From Verrucomicrobiota bacterium (lineage in GTDB: Bacteria > Verrucomicrobiota > Verrucomicrobiia > Limisphaerales > UBA9464): DNA of 64,000 bases. Under the pieces are notes generated by a model. It did not search any database. It was not told where the DNA came from and was given only the letters and a program-made list of their open reading frames with translations. The position numbers were made by a program, and so were the translations under genes. Position 1 is the first letter of the stretch, and each line of letters opens with the position of its first letter. The stretch is taken from positions 92,690-156,689 of the forward strand of contig VHCG01000002.1 of assembly GCA_016871805.1 (NCBI GenBank), written 5' to 3'. Positions 44,800-52,555 of this stretch are shown one piece after another.

Positions 44800-46821
44800 T
44801 CAGTGATTGGTCTGGAACTCCGTCCCGGTCAGAAGTGCCCAGGCGAGATGCCGTGTTCCGGCGGCGCCAGGATGGGCCTCGAGGTATCGCTGGGATTCGT
44901 CCCGCTCGACCGCGTCGGGTTCGCGCCCGAGTACCTCCACGAAGGTCTGCCGCACCCGCTCCCTCGGGTCCTGGATCGCCTCCAGTCGCGACACCAGGTT
45001 GCCCTCGCGTGGCTGGAGCAGGGCGTCGAACAGCGGGGAGTTCGACAGGAACATTGCCTGCTGGAGGCTCGCGTTGTACTCGGCCGGGAAGACGTCGGGG
45101 AACTGCCGGAGGAAGGCCTGGCGCAGGGTGGCCTCCGCTCCATCGGGCTTGGTTTCGGAAGTGCCGCCCGCGTTGCCGGTGGCGATCCGGAGGGATCGGT
45201 AGAGCTGTTCGGCGGTCAGGGGTTTCTCGATCGCGCGGGCAAACGTTTCGGGAGCGGGTGCGCGGTCGTGCGACGGGCGGCTGTCGAGCTGATAGGCCCG
45301 GGTCTGCACGAGGGCCCGGATGAGGCGTCGGACATCGTATCCGCTCCGGGCGAAGTCCTCGGCGAGCCAGTCGAGGAGCTCCGGATGGCTCGGGGGATGC
45401 TTGGAGTCCATCAGCTCCACCGGATGGACCAGGCCACGACCCAGGAGCAGAGCCCAGATCCGGTTGACCATGGCGCGGGCGAGGAGCGGATTGTCGCGGG
45501 TGACCGCCTCGGCGAGCGCGGCCCTCCGCGAGAACCGGGGCAAGGCCACGACCTGTGGCGACTCCTTCCCGGGTGCGGGCGGGGTCTGGTATTTCCCGGC
45601 GTCGTCGGACTCCTTCTCGCCCTCCTTGGGCCAGGTCTCGGGGATGGTGCGTCCGTTGAAGAGCGTCATCAGCGCCGGCTGGGATTCCTTCCGGAGGTTG
45701 GCGAAGGAGGCGAAGCCGCCGATGGCGGACTCCGAGACCCCGGGACCGTTCGGGGTGTCGACGTTCTTCGATCGGTTCAGCGCCGCGACGAGTCCCCAGT
45801 AGTGGGCCTGCTTGATCTCGCGCGCGACCATGTGGTCGTGACACTGGGCGCACTGGATCTGCACCCCGAACACCACCGGCGCGAGGGCCTCCGCCATGGC
45901 CTGGGCGTTGTTGCGACGCTCGTACAGGAACCACTGGGCCCCACGGTCCATCCCCCCCTCGGGCCGTGCAACGATGAGGTCGCGCACGACCGCGTCCCAA
46001 GGACGGTTCTCCCGGAAGGAGGTCTCGAGGAAGGCCTGCCAGTGGTTGTCCCGACGCTTCGTCTCCCACTCCGTGCCGCGGCGTCCCATCAGCACGGTGT
46101 CCATGACCTCGGCGAGGTGACGCGCGTGTTCGGGACTGGCGAGGAGGGCATCGACCACGCGCTGCCGGCGGTCTCTGCGACGGTCACGGAGGAACTGCTG
46201 GCGTTCGACTGCCGTCGGAATGCGTCCGACGAGGTCGAGATGGATCCGACGCAGCCAGCTGGCGTCGTCCGCCGCGATTGCCGGTTGGACCCGCTGGTTC
46301 CGCCATCCCTCTGCGAGAAAGGCATCGATGGCTCGCTCCGGTGTCCAGGATGCGCGGGGACGGACCCGGCTTTTCGATGTCTTCGCCCGATCCGTGCCCA
46401 CCGGGTCCTTGGAGTCAACGGTCGAGGCGGTGGCGGAGGAGTGGGCCGTATTGGTGAGGCGCTGGACCCAGGTCCGGAGCAGATCGATCTCCTCGCGGCT
46501 CAGCTGCTCCTTCGGCGGCATGTGCGGGTCGGAGCCTATCTCGACGAGTCGGACCATCGGGCTGTCGTCGGGACGTCCGGGCAGGACGACGGCTCCATGG
46601 TCGCCGCCACGGAGGATCGACTGGAAGGAGCTGAGGTCGAGTCCGCTCCGGGACTTCGTCGGGCTGTGGCAGCGGGAGCACTTGGCCTGGAGCAGGGGCT
46701 CCACATGGGCCGACCAGAAGGCATCCTCGGCCGAGTAGACACGCGCTGTCGGGACAAGCCCACCCACGACGACGGCGCACAGGAGTGCGACGGCGTAGCG
46801 GAATGGGCTCGGGGGGGACAT
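44800..46821 (-). CDS. Planctomycete-type cytochrome with DUF1549 and DUF1553 domains
   Basis: A 673-residue exported protein. After a signal peptide (AVALLCAVVVGGL) comes a PSCyt1 domain with haem site CSRCH (Cys48, Cys51, His52) and HMPPKEQLS. The DUF1549 domain spans about 170-380, with RRIHLDLVGRIPTAVER and a second CxxCH, CAQCHDHM. The DUF1553 domain follows to the end, with RAALAEAVTRDNPLLARAMVN, NRIWALLLGRGLVHP and AMFLSNSP. It is the first gene of the DUF1549/DUF1501/WD40 operon. The start ATG 46821 gives the signal peptide directly. An incomplete inverted-repeat unit ends 70 bases upstream of the start. Confidence 0.93.
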   Translation of the reverse strand: MSPPSPFRYAVALLCAVVVGGLVPTARVYSAEDAFWSAHVEPLLQAKCSRCHSPTKSRSGLDLSSFQSILRGGDHGAVVLPGRPDDSPMVRLVEIGSDPHMPPKEQLSREEIDLLRTWVQRLTNTAHSSATASTVDSKDPVGTDRAKTSKSRVRPRASWTPERAIDAFLAEGWRNQRVQPAIAADDASWLRRIHLDLVGRIPTAVERQQFLRDRRRDRRQRVVDALLASPEHARHLAEVMDTVLMGRRGTEWETKRRDNHWQAFLETSFRENRPWDAVVRDLIVARPEGGMDRGAQWFLYERRNNAQAMAEALAPVVFGVQIQCAQCHDHMVAREIKQAHYWGLVAALNRSKNVDTPNGPGVSESAIGGFASFANLRKESQPALMTLFNGRTIPETWPKEGEKESDDAGKYQTPPAPGKESPQVVALPRFSRRAALAEAVTRDNPLLARAMVNRIWALLLGRGLVHPVELMDSKHPPSHPELLDWLAEDFARSGYDVRRLIRALVQTRAYQLDSRPSHDRAPAPETFARAIEKPLTAEQLYRSLRIATGNAGGTSETKPDGAEATLRQAFLRQFPDVFPAEYNASLQQAMFLSNSPLFDALLQPREGNLVSRLEAIQDPRERVRQTFVEVLGREPDAVERDESQRYLEAHPGAAGTRHLAWALLTGTEFQTNH

Positions 46822-46891
46822 CGCCCCAAAGACTAGACCCGGTCTGCGGTTCGAGTTCCAGCTCGCAGCTCGGGGATCACGCGGAGACGAC

Positions 46892-47065
46892 GGGGACTCA
46901 CACGGTGACGCGGAGACACGGAGGCAGGACGGGAGGGGAGGGAGACGGGAGACCGGTTTTGGGACGGAGAAATCAGGGAGGGTGATGAGGTGCCCTGGAA
47001 TGGTGACGTTCCCTGGAATGGTGGGTGATGCAGTGCCCTGCATCACTGGGCGCGGGAGCGCCCAC
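46892..47065. repeat. Incomplete inverted-repeat unit B3 (left arm plus core)
   Basis: A left arm GGGACTCACACGG-TGAC-GCGGAGACACGG starts at 46892. A tandem TGCCCTGGAATGGTG-like stretch follows (46991-47021), then a double-hairpin core to 47065. No reverse-complement right arm exists before the next gene at 47230, so this copy has lost an end. The remaining gap to 47230 shows no gene. Confidence 0.7.
47021..47065 (+). repeat. REP-like double-hairpin core, copy 4
   Basis: First hairpin TGATGCAG-TGCC-CTGCATCA, perfect. Second GGGCGC-GGGA-GCGCCC, a paired change relative to the GGGTGC/GCACCC seen in copies 1 and 2. Confidence 0.8.
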
Positions 47066-47230
47066 AGGGCGAGGCCTCGACTCCATTGGACATGCGGGTT
47101 GTTGCGGCCGGTGGTTCTGGAGTCAGGGAGCCGAGGACGCCTGGGGTGGGTGACCACCGGGAGGCGACCCGGTTTCGGAGAGCACTGGAGAACCCAACCG
47201 GTGCAGTCCCGGTGGAGGCCCCGCCCGTCT

Positions 47231-49078
47231 TCAGTTCGCCTCGGCGATCCGGTGCAGCCGGTCTGTGGCGAGGTCCTGGAGGCTTTGGATCCTGCCGTTG
47301 GGCCATCGGATCGTCACCCGGTCCGCCTTCATGGCGCTGCCCAGTCCGAACACCAGGGTCGGATCGCTCGCGCTCAGATAGCTCTTGGTGGGCATCACCT
47401 GCTGGGACTGCTTCCGGCTGCCCACCTCGACCTCGACCCACGCGCCCAGGGCGTCCCGGTTCGACTTGGATCCCTCCAGGCGCAGTCGAAGGGCGTGGTG
47501 GCCGAGCTGCTGGTCGTTGCGGAGCAGAACCGGGGTGCCGCTGGTCTGGGTCAGAACGACATCCAGGTCGCCATCGCCGTCCATGTCCGCGGTCGCACTG
47601 CCGCGTCCGACGATCGGCAGGAACAACGCGTTGCCGGCCTGGTTCGTTGAGACATTCAGGAACCCACCGTCGCCCGCGTTCCAGAACAGCTGGGCCCCCT
47701 GACGGTAGCTCTGGCTCGCCTGGACCTTCGAGATCTCCTCCTCCAGGTGGCCGTTGCTGGTCAGGACGTCAGGACGTCCATCGAGGTCGTAGTCGAAGAA
47801 GAAGATCCCGAACTTGAGCAGGAGACGGCTGGCGGGACCGATACCCCAGGGGATGGACTCGTCAGTGAAGTTGATGCCGTTGTCCACGTACAGCGCCGTC
47901 ATCTCGTTGGCGAAGTTGCCGATCGCGACCCCCAGCTTGCCATCGGGCGTGAACCGCGACGTGTCGATGCCCATCGCGCCACGGGTGTTGCCGTAGCTGT
48001 CGAACGCGATGCCGCTCAGGGCGCCGACCTCCTTGAACGTGCCGTTCTTCTGGTTCTCGAAGAGCAGGTTCTGGGTCGTGTCGTTCGCCACGGCGATGTC
48101 GATCCAGCCGTCCTGGTTGTAGTCGACCGGTGCGATGCCCAGCGTCTTGGCCGTAGGCACCCCGGTGGCGGGGTTCTTCACCTGCACCCCGGATTCGGCC
48201 GAGATCTCGGTGAAGGTGCCATCGCCGTTGTTGCGGTAGAAATGCGGGAACGCGCCCTCGAAGTTCATCGGCGGACCATAGGCGCGTCCGACCCCGACCA
48301 GCGTGTAGTTCACCTCGCGGTCGATCTCCGGGGACCACCGGACGTAGTTGCCCACGTAGAGGTCGAGGTCGCCGTCGTTGTCGTGGTCCAGAAACGCCGC
48401 GGCAGTGCTCCAGTCCTTGGAATTCCCACTGACCCCGGCCCGCGGGGTGACGTCCTTGAACTTCAGTCCACCCTCGTTGTGGAAAAGCCGGGCGCCACCC
48501 ACGGTGGTGATCAGGATGTCGCGTCGTCCGTCGTTGTCGTAGTCGCCAACCGCGACGCCCATGCCGTAGAGGGGGATGTCGAGACCGGAGCCCGCGGTGG
48601 CGTCCTGGAACCCGCCCTTGCCGTCGTTGCGGTAGAGGACGGCCGTGGCGGGCTTGGATCCGGCGGGGAGCTTGCCGGGCCACTGGGTGCCGTTGACGAA
48701 GAGGAGTTCCGGCGCGGTGTCGCCATCCAGGTCCGCGAAGGCGACGCCGCTTCCCATGGTCTCGGGCAGGAGCTTGTCGCCATAGGCTCCGGTCTCATGG
48801 CGGAACCCAATTCCGGCGGACGCGGTGACGTCGGTGAACGTGGCCTTTGGAATCTGGGCCAGGACGTTGGTGTTGGCGGTCTCCGGGGCCTTGAGCTGGG
48901 TGACCTTGACCGGGCCCGCGACCTTCGGCGGGCGGAGGGCGATCCAGACCGCCCCGCCCACGGCGGCGAGGACGAGGACGATGAAGAGGGAGATGCGGAG
49001 CCCGCGGCCGACGGCCTGGTCGTCCCCGGCCACCAGCTCCTCGGGTTCCAGATCGGGTCTGTGGGGTGCGGTGCCCAT
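47231..49078 (-). CDS. Membrane-anchored FG-GAP/VCBS repeat protein with ASPIC/UnbV C-terminus
   Basis: A 615-residue protein with a short cytoplasmic N-terminus, one membrane anchor (about 29-46, ISLFIVLVLAAVGGAVW) and an extracytoplasmic integrin-like propeller. Calcium-site FG-GAP repeats are visible as FADLDGDTAPELLF, VGDYDNDGRRDILI, FLDHDNDGDLDLYV, VDYNQDGWIDIAV and DYDLDGRPDVLT. The C-terminal ASPIC/UnbV domain shows ALRLRLEGSKSNRDALGA and VTIRWPNGRIQ. It starts 9 bases after the stop of the multihaem cytochrome gene, so the two are co-expressed and probably interact. Function of this pair is not established. Confidence 0.92.
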   Translation of the reverse strand: MGTAPHRPDLEPEELVAGDDQAVGRGLRISLFIVLVLAAVGGAVWIALRPPKVAGPVKVTQLKAPETANTNVLAQIPKATFTDVTASAGIGFRHETGAYGDKLLPETMGSGVAFADLDGDTAPELLFVNGTQWPGKLPAGSKPATAVLYRNDGKGGFQDATAGSGLDIPLYGMGVAVGDYDNDGRRDILITTVGGARLFHNEGGLKFKDVTPRAGVSGNSKDWSTAAAFLDHDNDGDLDLYVGNYVRWSPEIDREVNYTLVGVGRAYGPPMNFEGAFPHFYRNNGDGTFTEISAESGVQVKNPATGVPTAKTLGIAPVDYNQDGWIDIAVANDTTQNLLFENQKNGTFKEVGALSGIAFDSYGNTRGAMGIDTSRFTPDGKLGVAIGNFANEMTALYVDNGINFTDESIPWGIGPASRLLLKFGIFFFDYDLDGRPDVLTSNGHLEEEISKVQASQSYRQGAQLFWNAGDGGFLNVSTNQAGNALFLPIVGRGSATADMDGDGDLDVVLTQTSGTPVLLRNDQQLGHHALRLRLEGSKSNRDALGAWVEVEVGSRKQSQQVMPTKSYLSASDPTLVFGLGSAMKADRVTIRWPNGRIQSLQDLATDRLHRIAEAN

Positions 49079-49087
49079 GGTGGGAGG

Positions 49088-51964
49088 TCAGCGGGGCAGG
49101 GCGGTGAAGCGGCCGGTGACCTGGGGTTGGAGGTCGTAGATCACGATGGCCTGGGAGGCGTGGTCGGCCGCCTTGTCGCGACGCCGGGCATTGGCCACGG
49201 CACGGTCCCGCGCGTTGTCGTCGGGACGATACCGTTCGTGCAGCTTCCGGTGTTCCTCGGACTTCGCCTTGTCGCCCAGGGCGGCATGGATGAGACCCAG
49301 GTTGTAGTGGGCGGCGACGTTCTCGGTGTCGATCGCAAGGGTGTCCTCGAACCGTTTTGCGGCGGCCCGGAGGAGTTCCTCGCGACGGGCTGGATTCGAG
49401 CGCTCCATCTTCGCCCGCTCGAACAGAGTCTGACCGAGCTCGTTGATCACCTCGTAGTCCCGGCTGAAATTGAAGCCACGCTTGTCGAGCTCCGGATACC
49501 GGTCCTCGAGGATGCTGGTGAAGTCCCGGATGGCGTCGTCGAGGCGCCCGTTCTGTTTGTTCACGAGGCCGTTGAGCCAGGCGATGGTCCAGCGGTTGCC
49601 CGGGGGATTGAACCGGTTGGTGTCGTTCGCCCGCTGCAGGGCCAGGACCGCGTCGTCGAGCCGCCCCTCCTTGAAAAAGACCCGCGCGAGGTTGAGCGGG
49701 CCGTCGGCACGACCCAGCTTTTCGACCTGCCCGAAGGCCTCGGCGGCCTGGACGAGTTCGCCCTTCTCGGCGCCCTTGTCGCCCTTGAGGAACAGGCCAA
49801 TGCCGTAGTCGTTCCACCGCTGCCAGGGCGGGATCGGCGATTTCTGGGCCTCGATCGCCGCGAGATCTTTCGTGTCGCCACCCTCGATCGGGAAGGTGAC
49901 GGTGTCGCTCGCCAGGACCGTGATCGGCAGGTCATTGGTCCGCTGGAAGGGCATCCCGTTGGTGTAGCCGTTCCCGAACACGTAGTTGAAATAGATCGTG
50001 TCGAACTTCCGGTAGTTGACCTTCACCTCGACGGTGAGCGGCTCCTTCTGGTCCGGCGGGACGGTCAGGCGGTAGTGCAGCACGTGGGCGGCACCGGGCG
50101 GGATCTGGTTGTTGTAGAGCGGGACGAAGATGTCCTGAGGATTGCGCCGATCGATCCGGTTTCCGTCCTTGTCGAGCATGTAGACGTTGATGAAGTGCGA
50201 CCAGGGGTCGACCTCCTTGTGGGCCCCGAGTCCTCCGCTGCGGCCGACCACGGTGCCATCGGGATCCGTGACCCGGACGTCGGCCCAGAGTTCATTGGAG
50301 TCGACCGTGCCCTGGGAGAGGGGGTGTCCGAGACGGAGGGTGCGGACCACGGCTTCGACCAGGTAGGTGTGGCCGGGTTTGAGCGCCGGAACCTTGGGTC
50401 GGATCGGAGCGATGAGCGGGGAGTCGACCGTGCCGCCGTCCTTGAGTCCGAACAGGTCCACCCGGATGCAGTCCTTCAGATACTCCTGGTGGATCTTCAC
50501 GATGTCGGGCTCGTTGCGCCAATGGGCCATCCCGGTGTTGGCCGCGGGGAAGAGGTGGTCGTGGACGGTCCGGAAGTCGTTGGTGCCGTTCTTCTGCGCG
50601 CCGAACTCATCGGATTTCAACAAGGGCATGTGGCACTCGGCGCAGTTCAGCTTGGCCTTCTCCGGATAGTAGAAGCTCCGGGCGTTCACCCCGGAGACGC
50701 CACTCAGCAGGTAGGTGTCGTAGTGGTTCTGTCCGCGCAGGAACTCCTTGTAGTGGTTGACCTCGTAGGGGAGGCCGACCTTGTGGCAGGTGGAGCAGAA
50801 CTCGGCCGTCTTGTGCAGGGGCTTGAGGAAGGTCTTCTTGTGGAACTCGGGCTTCGCCTTCACGAGCTGCAGGTTGATGTAGTAGGAAAGCGAGTTGGTC
50901 GGGGCGAACGCGAAGGGGTAGTGGACCGGTTCCTCGATGGTGTAGTTGCCGTTGCCGATCATCCCATGCTCGGCGCCCTCGAGGGACGTGATGGCATGGC
51001 AGACGGTGCAGGAGATCCCCGCCTGGGAGGTCGGGTGTTTCTGCATGTCGAACGCGGGGTCGTCGAAGGCGCCCGAGAAGAAGGGGACCGGATCGTGGCA
51101 TCCGGCACACCAGCGGGAGGCCTGGACGCTGCCGTCGCGCTTCAGGCTGACCTCACGGGTCTCCTTCACCGAGAACAGGTAGAAGGGGTTGTTGAAGGAG
51201 CTGAAGCGATGCGCGGAGTGGAACCAGCCCTTGTAGACGTCGGGATGACACTCGAGACAGTAGGCGTTGTTCATCAGCGACTCGGCGGGGATGAACTTCC
51301 CGTTGGCGGTCCGGGCGGCGGACGGGTGGAAATATTTCGTGCCTTCCTTGGGGGCCTTGGCGGTCCAGACGCGAGGATCATGTCGGTGCAGCAGCACCAT
51401 GACACCCGAGACCACGACGATCGCCATGGCCCAGGCCAGTCCGACCTTCCACTGGATCCGCGGTCCCGACAGACGATGCAGGATGTAGAGCCAGATCGAC
51501 GCGAAGGGGGTGATGAAGTGGGCCCAGTAGAGGATGCGTCGGGCGGCAGGATCCCGGATCTCGAACCCGGACACGCGCATCAGGAGCAGTCCGGTGACGA
51601 GGAGAACGATGGAGACCGTGAAGAGCGCGTAGCCGACCGCCACCGCCCTGCGATTGGGGCGGTTCCAGGAATTCCGCATGTGTCCGACCCCGAACACGAT
51701 GAACGGCACGAGGATGAGGAGCCCCAGGACGAGGTGGCCCAGGAACATCAGCTGGTAGAAGTAGTTCTCGTAGGAGAACCCCTGGTCGCGGTCCAGCCAG
51801 TTGAGGAAGGTGATGGAGGAGAGGTAGACGGAGTTGGCCCCGAGCAGTCCGAACAGTCCGAGGATGACGTAGAGCAGGATCCGGAGGCGGGGACCGATGG
51901 CCCGCACATAGCGGCGGCGGCCGGGCGTCCCGGAGGGGCTCGACGAGGCGGGGGCGTCACTCAT
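49088..51964 (-). CDS. Membrane pentahaem c-type cytochrome with TPR tail
   Basis: A 958-residue protein in three parts. Residues 1-195 contain five membrane helices with paired His in helix 2 (LMFLGHLVLG) and later (YWAHFITP, YILHRLSG), resembling a dihaem cytochrome b-type bundle. Residues about 200-520 hold five CxxCH sites (CLECH, CAGCH, CTVCH, CSTCH, CAECH, near residues 236, 286, 319, 390 and 441) with many extra His for bis-His ligation, like the cytochrome c-554 superfamily. Beta-sandwich sequence follows, then TPR-like helices from about 720 to 930 (AAHYNLGLIHAALGDKAKS). It should move electrons between the quinone pool and periplasmic acceptors or donors. It heads a two-gene operon with the FG-GAP protein. 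Confidence 0.88.
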   Translation of the reverse strand: MSDAPASSSPSGTPGRRRYVRAIGPRLRILLYVILGLFGLLGANSVYLSSITFLNWLDRDQGFSYENYFYQLMFLGHLVLGLLILVPFIVFGVGHMRNSWNRPNRRAVAVGYALFTVSIVLLVTGLLLMRVSGFEIRDPAARRILYWAHFITPFASIWLYILHRLSGPRIQWKVGLAWAMAIVVVSGVMVLLHRHDPRVWTAKAPKEGTKYFHPSAARTANGKFIPAESLMNNAYCLECHPDVYKGWFHSAHRFSSFNNPFYLFSVKETREVSLKRDGSVQASRWCAGCHDPVPFFSGAFDDPAFDMQKHPTSQAGISCTVCHAITSLEGAEHGMIGNGNYTIEEPVHYPFAFAPTNSLSYYINLQLVKAKPEFHKKTFLKPLHKTAEFCSTCHKVGLPYEVNHYKEFLRGQNHYDTYLLSGVSGVNARSFYYPEKAKLNCAECHMPLLKSDEFGAQKNGTNDFRTVHDHLFPAANTGMAHWRNEPDIVKIHQEYLKDCIRVDLFGLKDGGTVDSPLIAPIRPKVPALKPGHTYLVEAVVRTLRLGHPLSQGTVDSNELWADVRVTDPDGTVVGRSGGLGAHKEVDPWSHFINVYMLDKDGNRIDRRNPQDIFVPLYNNQIPPGAAHVLHYRLTVPPDQKEPLTVEVKVNYRKFDTIYFNYVFGNGYTNGMPFQRTNDLPITVLASDTVTFPIEGGDTKDLAAIEAQKSPIPPWQRWNDYGIGLFLKGDKGAEKGELVQAAEAFGQVEKLGRADGPLNLARVFFKEGRLDDAVLALQRANDTNRFNPPGNRWTIAWLNGLVNKQNGRLDDAIRDFTSILEDRYPELDKRGFNFSRDYEVINELGQTLFERAKMERSNPARREELLRAAAKRFEDTLAIDTENVAAHYNLGLIHAALGDKAKSEEHRKLHERYRPDDNARDRAVANARRRDKAADHASQAIVIYDLQPQVTGRFTALPR

Positions 51965-52144
51965 GGTGGTCCTGGAGGTTCTGGGTCGGGTCTCTGCTGT
52001 CAGCCGGGGTTTTCAAACCCGCCTCTCTGACAGTCGAATCCTCGGCCGATCTCCTCCTGCTGCCAACTGGCTAGGGGTGAGTTGCTGAATTTCCGGGGCG
52101 AGACGGGTCGGGGCGGGGAACTCACACGGGGACAAGGTAAAAGC

Positions 52145-52490
52145 GGAGGGACTCACACGGCGACGCGGAGACACGGAGGCAAGGCGGGGAGAGGAAATGG
52201 GGACGCCAACGGAAGGTCTGGTGGGTGATGCGGTACCCGGCGTCACTGGGCGCGGGTGGGCCCATCCCCCGGGAACGGACACGCTCCATGCCGTTCCGGA
52301 AATCCCCGGGAGGGTGGATCCAATCCGGGAGGGCAGTCCGGGATCCTCCCCCATGGGAGGGGACCCTGTCCGACGTCTCGGGCGGATCCATGTGCCGCGG
52401 ATCGCAGAGGGGTTCCCAGGCGGGACTGAAGCCTGTTCCTCCCATGTCTCTTGCTTTGTCGTCCTCCGTGTCTCCGCGTCGCCGTGTGAC
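52145..52490. repeat. Inverted-repeat-bounded non-coding unit, copy B4 (346 bp)
   Basis: The left arm (GGAGGGACTCACACGG-CGAC-GCGGAGACACGG) and right arm at 52460-52490 are reverse complements carrying CGAC/GTCG, again a unit-specific variant. A partial second left arm precedes it at 52117-52131. It holds a degenerate core at 52221-52265. The rest of the 591-base gap (51965-52116 and 52491-52555) contains no gene I can support. Confidence 0.78.
52221..52265 (+). repeat. REP-like double-hairpin core, copy 5 (degenerate)
   Basis: TGATGCGG-TACC-CGGCGTCA keeps partial pairing; the second hairpin (GGGCGC-GGGT-GGGCCC) is partly disrupted. The most diverged of the seven copies. Confidence 0.6.
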
Positions 52491-52555
52491 GCTCCCTCGT
52501 CATGCCCGTGGGACACCCCTTGGCAGGCGGGCGGGTCCCCGACCAGACTCCCCGC

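Noticed and set aside
47747..52030. Very long plus-strand open frame opposite the cytochrome and FG-GAP genes
   Set aside because: It is antisense to two genes with clear motifs. The composition is low-complexity Val/Gly/Glu, as expected for the complement of high-GC coding sequence.
52502..52555. Upstream ATG start for the flavoprotein
   Set aside because: It would add 18 Pro/Gly-rich residues from the edge of the repeat unit; GTG 52556 lies just ahead of the FAD fold as in homologues.
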